Assembly (NCBI GenBank): GCA_946902985.2
Contig: OX336399.1
Location: 162,608,911-162,672,910, forward strand
Length of the DNA: 64,000 nucleotides
DNA from: Meconema thalassinum
Lineage: Eukaryota; Arthropoda; Insecta; Orthoptera; Tettigoniidae
Direction: 5' to 3'
The notes beneath the pieces are model-generated. The model ran no database searches. It saw only the letters and a program-made list of their open reading frames with translations, and was not told the DNA's origin. Shown in pieces: positions 1 to 11,105 of this stretch. Position 1 is the stretch's first letter. Each line of letters begins with the position of its first letter. A program made the translations under genes and the position numbers.

Positions 1-288
1 ATTCTTCAGAGAAGAGTATAGCTTATGTGTTTGGAGTTAGCTGTTCACCTCGGCCTGACGTCCGTGCGCCTTTTAAGCTTACGCAGGGTAAATAGTGGGA
101 CACAAACACAGAGGACAGGCAGACACCCACACATTTGATCTCATAAGTCTACTTCATCATTTACACAAAAACGACGGTACCGTAAATGTCTGTTCAGGTC
201 ACTGGCATGAAGACATGCAAATGTCATATAGACAGAAGTGCTGTAGGATTGTTGAAGTGAATGCTGCGGAGCAGCACGGGTCTTCTAG
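1..288 (+). mobile_element. Helitron-like element, 3' end, cut by window edge
   Basis: The stretch ends in CTAG followed by T (285-289), preceded by a short GC hairpin (GCTGC-GGA-GCAGC at 263-275) and ACGGGTCTT, the classic layout of a Helitron 3' terminus. The same terminus occurs in reverse complement at 59177-59207. An inner segment (AAACACAGAGGACAGGCAGA, then a GATCTCATAAGTCTACTT motif) also resembles the opposite end of the 59-60.7 kb copy. No Rep/helicase coding is visible, so it is non-autonomous. The 5' end lies outside the window or is not recognisable. Confidence 0.5.
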
Positions 289-802
289 TTAATTATTAAT
301 TTCATTCCAAATGTGTATACTTTAATCTGTGTTAATATAGGCAGATGGCCTTGTAGTTCCGCCCCTTAAAACCTCAACTAACTAACTAGCTAACTAACCT
401 TTCCTCGGACCATTTCAAGCCGGTTTTCTTTCCCTTCCTCCCTTGGAATCCTTCCATGTTTAGAACATTTTGCCTAAAAATATATCTCTGTGGTGTAAGT
501 CTTCTTCTCTGATATTGTTTCTTTCCAAATCCTTTTTGACTTCTTGTACCCAGGTTGTTGTTAACTTCTTGTTCTACAGGAATGTGAAGATCTGCTTGGT
601 TAACCTACCGTCATCCATCCTGTACAAATGTCAACAAAATAGCAATCTCCTCTTCCGTATTGTTTCTAATAGGTTTTCTGTATTTTTCGATATATTTCAT
701 CATTACTTCCTAATTTCCAGAATTCTGCAGTTTTTAAAGTACAGGGTATTATTATTATTATTCTTTATTTGTTTCACCCAACTTTGGGGTACATGAAATC
801 AA

Positions 803-1325
803 TCACTTTTTATTGTTTTGAGCTTTCCTTTTGGCCCAGTATTGCCTCATCCTTTGAGATCTTGCTTCCCTTTCTTCAGCAGAGATGTGGATCGTACGCT
901 TTTGTTTGATTTTAACTTGGAACCGTTGTTTCTTATCCTTGGTGATGGTTTTGGCTGTTTTGTCCATGAGCATGGTGTCTGTAATTTGGACTTCTACGAG
1001 GTCTTTCTCAGTTTCCTTCATCCAAAGAGGTTTTGTTTTTTTAGTCGAAGATCTTTTTTGGTTAGTCTATTTGAATTCATTCGGAGGATGTGCCCATAAA
1101 AAACAATTCTCCGTTTTTTTATTGTGTCCGAGAATTTTTCAGTCTTTTGGTAAAGAGTTTCGTTCCTGACATGGGTAAATTTGTTGTTATGAAATTTGGG
1201 TCTTAGATTTTGTTTAATATCTTTTTTTCCTCGACCTCCAGCCTATCAAGCGGACCCTGGTTGGTGAGAGACAATGTTTCGGATGCATATAAGGCTTCTG
1301 GTTTAATTACCGTTTTATAATATTT
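803..1325 (-). pseudogene. Non-LTR retrotransposon ORF2, C-terminal fragment
   Basis: Read on the minus strand, 1325 to about 1190 gives TIKYYKTVIKPEALYASET then LEVEEKKILNKI, typical of the region just after the reverse transcriptase domain of insect LINE ORF2 proteins. After a stop, the last 72 codons (1021-803) end with a basic tail (EEREARSQRMRQYWAKRK), the usual C-terminus of these proteins. Endonuclease and RT catalytic core are missing, so this is a 5'-truncated copy, as target-primed reverse transcription commonly leaves. Related fragments lie at 30117-31060 and 58787-59071. The assignment rests on motif memory, not an alignment. Confidence 0.6.
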
Positions 1326-1910
1326 GATCGTGGTATTATTAATATATTATTGTTGTTATTATATATAGATTATTATATTCCATGTAATGGTACTCGCGCA
1401 CTTAGTATGGCATGAAAGAGGTGCTCACGATCAGGGGCGGCCGGTGATATTGGACTCAAGGACGCCGCCCTCCCACCCTCCTCCCTCCTCAACAGCCCCA
1501 ATGATCTCTCTCCTCGCACCTGATGTTTTGCTATCGTGACACAATGTGTAGTTCCTCTCCTCGTCGGTAGAGCGCACCGGATACTCATGAGGACTCATCA
1601 AAAGTCGCCCGCTTTGTTATTTACGTTGCCATGACAACAAATACCTCCAGTTATCCCCCCTCCATCCCTTCACGCGCTATGTCACGAAGTATGTGGACTC
1701 AGTCAGCTTGAGTCTGATGCCGGTCTCGGTCTGATGCAGCCACTGGATAGCTTCCCTCTTGGCCAAGGAGCTTTAAACTGCCTGCCCATTCAACGATTTA
1801 TGCGTACAACCTCGTTTCTAAATAAAGGCGCTAGGAAGCAGCACCAATCAGACATAAGTTTTGCATTGATGTTAATGGCGAAATTGGAATGTATTCTGAA
1901 TGATTTTATA

Positions 1911-2139
1911 ATGTTTTACTGCTGCGTGCCCTTTTGTAAATCAGAACTGGGCAAGTTAGAAAAACGGGGAATCCCATTTCATGATATATAATCGGACAAT
2001 TCATTTCGAGAGAAGTGGTTACGTGGAATTTCCAGAGAAGGTGACAAGAGAGGAAGCAAATGGTTACCTTCTGATCGCTCTGTTGCGTGTAATCTTCATT
2101 CTCTTCCTGAGAGCTTCAGATCACATAAATTATTATCAA
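1911..2139 (+). pseudogene. THAP zinc-finger domain relic of a transposase
   Basis: From the ATG at 1911 the frame gives MFYCCVPFCKSE, then IPFHDI, a TAA stop at 1989-1991, and continues in the same frame with FREKWLRGISREG, KWLPSDRSVACNLH. This is the THAP C2CH pattern in order: an N-terminal Cys pair, the FH motif, the conserved W of KWL, the P of LPSDRS, and the final C-x2-H. THAP domains bind DNA and form the N-terminus of P-element and related transposases. One nonsense codon in the middle marks it as dead, but the frame is otherwise kept. It sits inside the element with CTCACGAT duplications. Confidence 0.6.
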
Positions 2140-2500
2140 ATTGGTTACAACTAGTGGGATATGGGTTGGCGATTATGGGACCCCAGCTGAGTTTCCTTGA
2201 GCTGAGCTCCTCTCTTATATCTTTCATGTCAACTCTTACCCCAAGGTTATTAGGGTATCGGAGGCCTGGGATGTCTTTCATTCCCCTGCCTTAATTGGCT
2301 CTTGTCTTTTTCTTTCCTGATGCCCTAATTTTTGTAGGATCAGACCTCATTTTGTCCTTTTTTCTGCCTTCTCTAAGAGGCCCTAAAGGAGGTAGGATGT
2401 GTGTTGCCCCACCATGCACGGTGCACCTTAGATATCGATACACCTTCAATGATGGAGATAATTGTTGTTTAAAGGGGTGACATATCTAGGCCATCTACCC
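2135..2500 (-). repeat. Interspersed repeat C, minus copy
   Basis: Shares GATATGGGTTGGCGATTATG, CTTAATTGGCTCTTGTC and GAGGCCCTAAAGGAGGTAGG-like blocks (as reverse complements) with the plus copies at 2755-3350, 11815-12790 and 42358-42860, and with the minus copy at 6385-6680. No coding capacity is seen. Edges are approximate. Confidence 0.45.
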
Positions 2501-2754
2501 TTAGTGGTTTAGGTGATGGTGAGAAATTATGATGAAATGAAATCTACAGCTTGGCTTCACTAATTACTGACTTACAACTAACTTATGTACTAGAAGAAGA
2601 AAACGACAATAATAAAAGAAAGAAACAAATAAGGGAAATAAATGACGGAAAAGAAATGCCCTATATCTTCGAAGGGCAGATGACCTTGCTGTTCATCCCC
2701 TTAAAACAAGAATCAATCTTCGAAGAATAAGTATTGAGGTACTTGGAAACTACT

Positions 2755-3350
2755 AGAGCCATTAAAGACAGGTAGAAAAGGGAAAGAAGAGAGGTTCCAC
2801 CCCAAAGTCAATGCAAAAAGGGGAAAATGGATCTCGCTCTGGAACACATCACGGTCGCCAACTCCCGAGCTCAAAAGCTGAGCTCTTGAAGGTGTAGCCC
2901 TATCCAGGGTGCATTATATGTGGCGGAGCTTCAAACACCCTACCTCCTTTAGGGCCTTGTGTAGATGGCATTAGAAGTTATCAAACTAAAAGAATAGGGC
3001 TGACCCCTCGAAGAATGAGGATATCAGGATAGATGATATAAGGGTCAGTTACGGCAGGAAAATGAATGCCTCCCTAGACTTTGGATGCTCTAGTGCTATC
3101 AGGGTTGGAAGAGAACAAGAGTTGACTAATGGAGGTCGACAGGTAGATGACAGAGAAGAGCCCGGCACAAGTGGAAATAATAACCGCCTCGGCTGGGGTC
3201 CAATGGTCTCCAACCCAAGTCCCACTAGGCCTAGTTGTGAACCCTTGTGGTGGGGATACACCCTCAAGGGCTCATGGCTAGAGAGCTTGGGAATTGGCGA
3301 CCCTGATGGATTGCTGAGCTGGGTCCGGTTTTCTTCTTTTTTCCAGTGAC
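2755..3350 (+). repeat. Interspersed repeat C, plus copy
   Basis: Contains the blocks CACCCCAAAG, GTCGCCAACTCCCGAGCTCA, AGGGTGTAGCCCTATCCAGG and AGAACAAGAGTTGACTAATG that recur at 42358-42860 and 11815-12790. Members are 0.5-1 kb and have no recognisable protein. The upstream part (2540-2754, with CTAGAAGAAGAAAACG) is shared with the 11.9 kb copy and probably belongs to the same repeat. Confidence 0.5.
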
Positions 3351-3578
3351 TGGGAGCATATATTTTAATACCTTTGTTATTTCTTTAAAAACAGTAGTGA
3401 CTACAGTAGTCCAAACGAAATAAGGAAATCAAGCTACAAAAATATGTGAGAAGGAAAAACACAATTCATGTATGAAATCATCTCTGTCAATTACTGGTAA
3501 AACATCACAAAAACGGTTTACATCTTAAACGGTTGAGTCCCCCCTCGGTAAAATTCACGAGCCGCCACTGCTCACGAT

Positions 3579-4579
3579 CTCAAAAAGGGTTGTGAACGCC
3601 TGCTTTAAGTTTAGCCAACCTAATCAACTACATCAATAGGAAATTTGCATAGTAACGATTTATGACAGAACAATGTAGAACCAAAACACTTCAAAAGCTC
3701 GCTACGGTAGGGGTTTTATATTTATACACATAAAAAGTACTAACAACAAAAATGCAACACTTGTAGACGTGTATTAGTCTGTCTGTTAGGTAGTCAGCCT
3801 GAAGGCAGGTCCGATCCTTAATAATTACCGTTGTAGGTTATGTGGGTAGTCCCCCCACAAAAACCCAAGACAGCACTTCTTTCTTAGGCAAGAGGGACGT
3901 AAACCCCATAATATTGTTCTTTCTTTCTTTCTTTCTTTCTTTCTTAGGTACGAGGGACGTAAACCCCATGGTCACCCACCTCGAGAATCTTGTGTGGCCT
4001 GCCCAAACCTCCCCAAACAGATAACAGATAAGCTAGAAGGTTATCGCATCACGGAGTCTTGTACCCAAAGCAGGCTAATGTTATCTCCTTGTTTACTGAT
4101 GTCTCCGTGTTGGTAGGTCACTGTACCTGACATGTCAATGATCACACTTCTGGAACGGGACTCGTGAGGACAAACGAGTGCAAGTGAGGACTGAGAAGCA
4201 TAGGAAAAATGAACATTAAATCATACCTCCATAAAGGTGGCATTCCAAGTGAAATAATCTGTCATTTACATCCCTCTACGCCTCAGTTGAAAAGGGTGGT
4301 CTCTACTTCTACCCCATGCAAATTATGGGATGGTTCTCAACTTAACACTACGCGGGTAAGGGTAATTTTAGGTGACAGAACATTTAGAAAAGCAAATATG
4401 TTATACAACTAACTGTTAGTATACTAGAGACAATACTTTAATTATGACGGAACTGGGTCCAACTTCAGCCATAACCTCCGGGTTTCTACGAGGCCTTGAT
4501 AAGCTTCCGCTCAAATTTAATAATTTTTCAAATTTTGTCCGCCATATTGGATATGCCATTTTAAACGTGCACATTTTGA
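3579..4579. other. Unassigned stretch with duplicated motif and (TTTC)n
   Basis: No gene is seen. The segment ending GAGGGACGTAAACCCCAT occurs twice (about 3891-3909 and 3951-3969), on either side of a TTTC microsatellite (3918-3947), suggesting a local duplication by slippage. Confidence 0.4.
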
Positions 4580-4930
4580 GGTAATAATAATAATAATAAT
4601 AATATCGTATGGCCTCGGGTGCCGGGTGCAAGCTTTATTATTTGGCACCCAAAGGGCAGCTTTCACGTCGAATTTTGTTGTTCCTTGAAGCATTATGAAA
4701 GTCAAGGAGGTTGGATATCTAACCTTTTTGGTAGAGAAATGAGGTACTTTGTGTTGGTGGAAACTCACGAGATTAATTTTGCCATTATGAACACGGCCTA
4801 CTGAATTCAAATGGATTCTTTGACATGCCAACATCGTATGACATGCGTGTCATAATTTTTGCCGCCTTTCAAAAAATCACTTACCACGGCCAGGAGCGAA
4901 CCTGCAAGCTTGGGGGTTGGTGGAGTTTGC
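4580..4930 (-). mobile_element. SINE family F, near full length
   Basis: The tail at 4582-4606 is (AAT)n followed by ATCGTATGGCCTCGGGTGCC, and the tRNA-like head lies at about 4868-4925, where the reverse complement contains the B-box-like GGTTCGCTCCTGGCC. A better-preserved plus copy is at 63301-63690 and a tail fragment at 31072-31160. Pol III transcription from A and B boxes is the expected mode for such SINEs. Confidence 0.6.
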
Positions 4931-6384
4931 CCCAGAGAACTCCAACTCATAGAGGGAGAACAGCAACAAGCATTAGCTTGGATTCAATATCATTAGGGTG
5001 GAGCAATAAGACTGAATTATGCGTTAATGTAAGGGGCTGAAGGATTTCACTATTAAACATAATAGGTAACAAATATGCAATTTATTAATAATACTGTTTA
5101 AGTAAACAAAACATCAATTAATAACCACTGAAGAAAATACTTGAGCTTCTTCTTAACAAGCTCATGGCAAAGATCAACTTTGTCATCTTAAAATAGAAGA
5201 GGCAATAAAAATGTTCTATAAATGAGTGCTAAAAACTTATCTTTGGCGACACTTTAGAGGAGGGTATGTTCGGAGTTAATCATCCCTCAAACGAAGAAAT
5301 GTATACAAACACAGTCACGTATGAACATTTGTCATTCCCAGTAGGCAACCCACTCCACACATTTGAGAGGTATCACTGCTGTTGTTGTGCACTGGAGAGA
5401 TTGGAGCATGTTTACAAACTTGGTTGGTCCTGGCTGACCACGGCGCGTAGCAACTACTGTTGACATTCCTTCCTTGTGCCTTTCCTCACTGCGAGATAGT
5501 GCACCATGAAGATTATTATTATTAGTCGTAGATGATGACTCTCACTGCGGTACTTGAAAAGTCTTGGCGAGAATATTTGAAGATTATTGGTCTCAGAGTG
5601 GTGACCAAAAAGCAGATTGTCACATGTTGACAGTAGAATGTTGGGCGTAGAGTAAGTCCGAAGAATAGCGCCCCGAGTGTGGCCCGTAGAGTCGTGGCCG
5701 AAGAATGGATGAAGAGTGGCACGTCACCCAGAAGATGACTCGAGGTTTTATAGCGGCGAAAACCCGCCGAGGAAGGCAGCTGACCAAAAACACCGCTACT
5801 ATTGGTTGGCCAAGGAAATGACGTCACGAGCTCGTGGCGACAGCAGGCAAGCAGCAGACAGGCTCAGTGTAGTCGTTGTAGTAATGTGTTGCGGAAGCCT
5901 TAAACACTAGGTGAGTAACTATAATATCTATGAATTAGGTGATTAATAACAAGGTTATGCATATAGTTTAAGCAATTAATACATTTCCAAAGAAATGATT
6001 ATCATTCGGGGATCTCGGTAACAAGAAACAAATTTGACCGACAAATGGGCCAAGCTAAACATTGAAAGTATCAGAAAAAGTGATCAGGGGTGGGTAATCC
6101 GACACGATAACCACTCACCTACCATGGCAGGCACATTTTGAGGTAAAATTTGTTATCAGCAAGGTAAAAGAAACTAATAATACCATTTTGTGTCAAACTA
6201 ATCCTATTTTTCTTTAGGATTCGGTCCATTTTGAACTTTTCAATTTTAATATGAAATTCGTGATCAGCGAAGACAAAAGCCTAACAATACGAATTTTCTT
6301 CTACATTGACAAACATTTACACTTTCGTCCACGTTTTCGGCAATCAGTCCCCCTGTGCGCATTTATGTTCTCATCTTGACTGCC
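4931..6384. other. Unassigned stretch
   Basis: No ORF with recognisable protein similarity. It contains a promoter-like patch at 5800-5912, listed separately, and the A/T-rich 5900-6350 part has no visible repeats of families found elsewhere in this window. Confidence 0.3.
5800..5912 (+). promoter_or_regulatory. CRE/CCAAT-type promoter-like patch
   Basis: A palindromic TGACGTCA (5819-5826) follows an inverted CCAAT box (ATTGGTTGG, about 5800-5808). About 45 bases on is CTCAGTGTAGT, which could be an initiator, and then CTAGGTGAGTAAC (splice-donor-like, about 5908). A second TGACGTCA at 19095-19102 is followed by a similar AGGCAAGCTCAGCGTAGT. It could be the internal promoter of a retroelement or chance. 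Motif-level evidence only. Confidence 0.2.
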
Positions 6385-6680
6385 CGCCCCCCCCCCCCCC
6401 TCAGGGGCTCACATCTAGTGAGATGTGGGTTGGCGACCACGGGACCCCAACTGAGTCCGGCATTGCTTCCACTTACCTGTGACGGGCTCTTCTCCGTCAT
6501 CTTTCCTGTCGACCTCTCTTGGTCAACTCTTGTTCTTTTCCGACCCCGACGGTATTAGGGTATCTGAGGCCTAGGGAGTCTCTTCTTTTCCAACCTTCTT
6601 GGCCCTTATCTCATCTCTCCTGATGCCCCATTTTTCTGGGGATCAGCCTTCTTTTACTTTTCATTTATTTCCGTTTCTCT
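6385..6680 (-). repeat. Interspersed repeat C, minus copy
   Basis: Matches 12790-12500 and 42860-42600 when read in reverse: GAGATGTGGGTTGGCGACCA, GACCTCTCTTGGTCAACTCT, GGTATTAGGGTATCTGAGGC. A poly-C run of about 14 lies at its left edge (6386-6400). Confidence 0.45.
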
Positions 6681-6852
6681 TCAATATTTCCGCACTGTTT
6701 TTGTGACTTGGCTCCCCGTGTGTCTACATTACATTTTGTGCGTATTTTTCAATCTAAATTTCTTTTGAGTATTTTCCTTCTAAATTACCTTTTGTAAGTA
6801 TTTCCACTCTACATTCTGTGAGTAGTTTCAATCTGAGTTCCATTTTGTCAGT

Positions 6853-6854
<2 letters not shown>

Positions 6855-6892
<38 letters not shown>

Positions 6893-7305
6893 TCGTATGG
6901 CTTTTAGTGCCGGGAGTGTCCGAGGACAAGTTCGGCTCGCCTGAGTCTGTAAATGCTTCCAGCGGACACCCTAAAGGGTGAGCTACAAGTTCCGTTCAAT
7001 TTCAAGTAGTTCCAACTTTCGTCACCAGATATCAATGATACCTAGTAGTGAACGTTGGAACTTTGATAGAGCGTTCTGACGAAATCTAACTTAACAAATT
7101 TTGCTTTACACAAGTTTAGTCTGTGAAAGGATCTTTTACATGCCATAAATCTATGACATGGGACCACCGGCTTTACTTCCCCTCCGAAGGAAGGCATACT
7201 GAAGGATTTTTAACGCTCTTAAAAAATCCGACGACTTCGGCCGGGTTTGAACCCGCTATCTTGGGCATAGCAGTTCAGCATGCTACCGACTACGCCTCCG
7301 AGGCG
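6855..7305 (-). mobile_element. SINE family A2
   Basis: Read on the minus strand it starts with a tRNA-like head (CGGAGGCGTAGTCGGTAGC, then GCGGGTTCAAACCCGGCC-like B box), continues with CCTTCGGAGGGGAAGTAAAG and ATAGATTTATGGCATGT, and ends CGGCACTAAAAGCCATACGA plus an (AAAT)n tail (6855-6893 as TTTA). Same family as 21965-22409, 30503-30931 and 57941-58362. Confidence 0.75.
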
Positions 7306-7871
7306 TATTTCAGTCTAACTTAATTTTCATTATGGTTTCCATTTCATTGTCATTTTCGCTATCACCCAGATCATTAGGGGCCGATAACCGAGATGTTAGG
7401 CCCCATAAAACAACAATTATTACCATCTTCATCATCAGAAACTATGTGGCACATCATGGGGCTCCACGGCATCGAATCTTGGTACTTCAGCTCTGGGATT
7501 GGTCTACCCTGTTGCGGAATATTGCTCTCCCGCTTGGATGAATAGTACTTACGCAAGACTTATTGACACTCAGCTCAACCTCTGCCCTCGTAATGTACAG
7601 GCCGTACTGTAGCTCCGGTGACGTCAACCAAAGAGGCGGTCAGCTAGCTCCGTTAGACCCGCGCAATGCAAGCAAACATCGTAGTTATGCGATACAATTT
7701 GTATTTTAGTTAAGAAATATTGACGAATGTTGCATTAATATAACAAACGAAAACCTTAACACTGTGATCTTTCGAAATATAGTAATTAAGGCCGACATAA
7801 TTTCAGGAGAAGTAGGTTTAAAACGTGATAAAACGGTCAAAGCATAACGATTGTCTTACTTGTGAGTCCAC
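7306..7871. other. Unassigned stretch with SINE-like tail
   Basis: The segment TTAGGGGCCGATAACCGAGATGTTAGGCCCC at about 7373-7404 is a kind of tail I associate with insect tRNA-SINEs. Nothing else is recognisable. Confidence 0.3.
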
Positions 7872-8453
7872 CTAACAAATATTATTACAAAGCATGGAAA
7901 CAACGAACGTACAAAAAATAAAATGTATAATAATATAAGGCATTACCTCCAAACATTTATATGTCCATAAATACAGCAGCTTTCCTGGTTTTCTTCTTGG
8001 AACTTCCGGCATTATCCTTCCAAGATCGTTTTGAGCCACTTCTTCCACACAAACATTTGTTTGAATTTTACTATAGTTATTTAGGAATATGTTCGCCCAA
8101 ATGGTAACACACCGGCCAGCAAGATATGCAAATGGTTTTCCACATTCACATACAATTGCAGAGGAACTGAGTTGCATTACTTCTAGTACCAGATGATTAA
8201 ACACAGATTTTGGGTCATCAGAATATAAAAATAACATTTTGTAACTATCAGAAACAAGAACTTCAGAAATGTTATATGTCTGAATTCCAATTTCAAGTGT
8301 AAAACTAGATGGATACTTCAACCCTCCACGATTTAAATGGTTTAAATAACTCACTTCCGGGGGTGTTACCCGTGTAGTTGGATTTGCATCCTGGCACACA
8401 ACAACGTCTTGGCATAGTGACACTTGCTTGTTTTCACACACACTTCTACACAC
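7872..8453 (-). CDS. Possible P-element-type transposase C-terminal fragment
   Basis: An open frame of 193 codons on the minus strand. Around residues 33-50 it reads VSYLNHLNRGGLKYPS and around residues 113-130 WANIFLNNYSKIQTN. Both resemble the C-terminal half of insect P-type transposases, where a LNRGGL-x-P block and a NILLNNY-like block are recalled from family members. The catalytic DDE part is absent upstream, and the last 25 residues are hydrophobic and unlike the family, probably read-through into non-coding DNA. It could instead be an unrelated host fragment. Start choice is arbitrary because the N-terminus is missing. Confidence 0.35.
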   Translation of the reverse strand: MCRSVCENKQVSLCQDVVVCQDANPTTRVTPPEVSYLNHLNRGGLKYPSSFTLEIGIQTYNISEVLVSDSYKMLFLYSDDPKSVFNHLVLEVMQLSSSAIVCECGKPFAYLAGRCVTIWANIFLNNYSKIQTNVCVEEVAQNDLGRIMPEVPRRKPGKLLYLWTYKCLEVMPYIIIHFIFCTFVVSMLCNNIC

Positions 8454-8759
8454 AACACATTGTATTTACACAAAACAGTGCTATACAGTAAATATTCAAT
8501 TATTATATACAACAAGGAGCAATATATCCTCTGAATTAACTCAATTCTCCACGTGGAGATAGCATACCTAACCGAAACGGTATAGCCTCACTATTTCAAT
8601 TACAGTTATTCATGAGCATCTTGATGTGATAAATTACGATAATTTAGAGAGAAAAAAAGGCATTTAACATGCTTCAAAATAAATAACTGACTCTCAACAA
8701 CCCCAATTATTCGCAAAAAGCTTCCAATAACTTCGCATTACACTCACAAATACAACTCA

Positions 8760-9423
8760 TAACATTCGCCTTAATCGATCAGCTGATTGCCTTCGCGCGC
8801 TTCCTACAGTACGGCCTGTTACATTACGAAGGCAGTGGCTCAACCTTACCATGCGTCTTATCTCTGGTACAATCAGACCTACACCTACTTTGTGCCTACC
8901 CATACTTATCCATATACCACCTCTATCTCTGCGACGGGAAAGTGCACTTGTCCGTGAATACAAGAAATTACAGAAAAACCCTAACCTCCCAGTTCATGAA
9001 GACATCCCAATCATTAATAAAGGAAGGCTTCGTTCTCGTCACCCGCCCCTGGAAACTGCAAGTATGTTGATCAGCAAAGGTTTTAATACCAATGAATGGT
9101 GGAAGCATCGATGGCAGATTAACGCTACTACAGAATAACTGAAGATGCCATGTATAACGACCAAGCCACCTGGCTTTGAATTACCGCGGAAGATCTGGTC
9201 AGCTCTTAACCGTATAAGAACCATCACTGGCAGGTTTCTTGATTCTCAGCACAAGTGGAAGATAAAAGATTCTCCAAGTTGTGATTGCGGCGCTGAAAAG
9301 CAGACTATTCAGCTTGTGGTTCAGCAATGTCCCCTCAGAGCCTTCCCTGGCGATCCAACAGAGTTCCTGGTGTTGACGGAGGGATCAATATATTATATTC
9401 GTGGCCTGGACATTAATTTGTAA
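8760..9423 (+). pseudogene. Non-LTR retrotransposon ORF2, post-RT C-terminal region
   Basis: The plus frame gives LNLTMRLISGTIRPTP, IPPLSLRRESALVREYKK and, after one in-frame stop (TAA 9136-9138), KPPGFELPRKIWSALNRIRT and CDCGAEKQTIQLVVQQCPL, ending RGLDINL. This order (MRLISGT block, PPG-x-LPR-x-W-x-LNRIRT, then Cys-rich CxCG with a downstream C) is the C-terminal third of a jockey- or CR1-like insect LINE protein. Frame is kept across the stop (9145 minus 8851 is a multiple of three), so decay is light. A 5' truncation has removed endonuclease and RT. The neighbouring hAT starts 50 bases downstream. Confidence 0.65.
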
Positions 9424-9473
9424 TTTTGCAATCATTTTTATATTTTAGTGATGTTTGTAGCCATACGCTAAAT

Positions 9474-10191
9474 CAGTGGTTCCCAACCTTTGTCAGCTGA
9501 TGCCCTCCTTTTCAGATACGGGAGTTCATCGCGCCCCCCTCCGCCCCCCACCCTTTCCCACCACTCATCGTGGAGAATATAGACCTAACCTAATAACACT
9601 ACATAATGGAATAGGCCTATCTATTAGGCTACATACTAACTTCATTTTAGCACAATACAAAGAACACACTTTTACAACAAATCCTTAGATTAGTCAAAAA
9701 TGTCAGTGAGAGGGTTGACACTGTCTTCTCATGGTAACATTTGGTATGTTTGGTTTGATATTTGACAGAGCACAGCGGAGATCACTTGCAACATCAAGCC
9801 GACAGCGCTGCTTTGTTTCTATGACACTCAGCGTTAAAAATCCTGACTCGCATAAATATGTCTTAGAAAATGTAAGTTCAAACTGTTCAAAGCTTCAAAG
9901 AAATCACAAACATATACCAACGAGACGAAAAAATTGGCATAATTTTGCTCCTTACAACACAGCAAATTCCTTATTTGACCTCCAAACTCGCGGCTCCGCA
10001 GAGGTTTGTGCCGACAGTTGGCAATTACCAGTGCTTATGAACGATTGACTTCGTGCGACAATCACTTGGAGAGATTCGAAAAATTGTAATATTCGAGTTA
10101 AAAAAAACTTAATTCGGAAATCACTTCACGCCCCCTTGATAAAGCCCCATGCCCCCCCTAGGAGAGCGCGCCCCCCAGGTTGGGAACCCTG
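9474..10191 (-). mobile_element. hAT transposon relic, 718 bp, 8-bp TSD
   Basis: Left terminus CAGTGGTTCCCAACCTTTGT and right terminus, read inward, CAGGGTTCCCAACCTGGGGG. The flanks carry a perfect 8-bp duplication CGCTAAAT (9466-9473 and 10192-10199). CAGNGGTTCCCAACC is a familiar hAT terminus. It encodes a C-terminal transposase remnant on the minus strand (9703-9862). The same family is represented by 22582-28613. Confidence 0.85.
9703..9862 (-). pseudogene. hAT transposase C-terminal dimerisation region, ZBED5/SCAND3-like
   Basis: On the minus strand the frame reads YLCESGFLTLSVIETKQRCR, then DVASDLRCALSNIKPNI and ends QCQPSH before a stop. The pattern YLCE-x-GFS-x-L-x-x-IKTK-x-R-x-R...DLR-x-AL and the terminal KQ-x-QPSH is the conserved end of ZBED5/SCAND3-type hAT proteins. 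The upstream part of the protein is deleted. The parallel copy at 27825-28373 is better preserved. Confidence 0.6.
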
Positions 10192-10194
10192 CGC

Positions 10195-10237
<43 letters not shown>

Positions 10238-10240
10238 ATC
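10192..10240. repeat. (AAAT)n microsatellite grown from a hAT target duplication
   Basis: The right-hand CGCTAAAT duplication runs straight into about ten AAAT units, so the tetranucleotide array appears to have expanded from the TSD itself. Confidence 0.7.
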
Positions 10241-10767
10241 ATCTTGACTGGAGTTTCGAATCTTGTTTCAAGTCAAGGCCTAGTGTAATCTAGTAGGCAA
10301 TGCTTCAGTGTGGTTCATGTCAGTGCGAGAGTAAGGAAATGTTGTTTTAAAGGGCCTCCGGTGGCGTACCGACAGTGGGGTGGGGGCGGGGGGAGAGGGG
10401 GAGGCAGGACGAGAAGGGCCTGTCAACAGCCCGCCGTGTTACCTGGAATTCCTGTCTATTCCAATACTGCAAACATATGATCGTTGCCCGAACCAGTGTG
10501 GTGTTGCGAATGAGTGAGAGAGTAACCGACCAATGTATTTGGTTCTGTTACTACGCATGGACCGGGAACCCCCCACATCTCTCCGCATCGTCTGCGATCC
10601 ACATTCCTCTCAGGTTCACAGAGCTTTGACTCGAGCAGTACTCGCAGCAAGACTCCTCCTTCTGCGTTAGAACTAGCCAATGGATCATTTTTGCTGTTAA
10701 AGTGTGCGATCAGTGACTTTTTTCACGTCGCTTCAGGCTGCTTTTATAACTGCGTGACTGTATGTGA

Positions 10768-11105
10768 AAATGAAAATCCACAGCCTAATTCCAGTCGACC
10801 GACCGGGTAAGGGAATGGAATGAAGGAAGCCCCCGTCTAGCGGCGAGGATATGAACTATGCCGGCTGCCGAAGCCTGTCGCACTCCTCTGGGGTAATGAT
10901 TAAATGAATGACAGATGAAAAGAAATGAGAGTGGAGAGTGTTGCTGGAATGAAATTGTGACAGGGAAAACCGGAGTACCCGGAGAAAAACCTGTCTGCCT
11001 CCGTTGTGTCCAGCACAAATCACTCATGGGGTGACCGGGATTTGAACCACGGACCCAGAAGTGAGAGCCCGGCGTGCTGACGCCTAAGCCACAGCGACTC
11101 CGGTC
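10768..11105 (-). mobile_element. SINE family G
   Basis: The tRNA-like head is at the right end: the minus strand has GTGGCTTAGGCGTCAGCACG (A-box region) and GGGTCCGTGGTTCAAATCCC (B box). The body carries AAACCTGTCTGCCTCC and AGACAGGCTTCGGCAGCC-like blocks shared with 39608-39910. Confidence 0.6.

Larger units (their letters stand above)
1432..3570. mobile_element. THAP-containing DNA transposon with 8-bp TSD
   Basis: Terminal inverted repeats CAGGGGCGGCCGGTGA (left) and, read inward from the right end, CAGTGGCGGCTCGTGA, are flanked by a perfect 8-bp duplication CTCACGAT at 1424-1431 and 3571-3578. An 8-bp TSD fits the hAT or P superfamily. Inside lies a THAP-type zinc-finger relic (1911-2139), which favours P-like or another THAP-bearing group. 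The rest is filled by two oppositely oriented copies of interspersed repeat C (2135-2500 minus, 2755-3350 plus). No catalytic core is recognisable, so it is non-autonomous. Confidence 0.75.
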
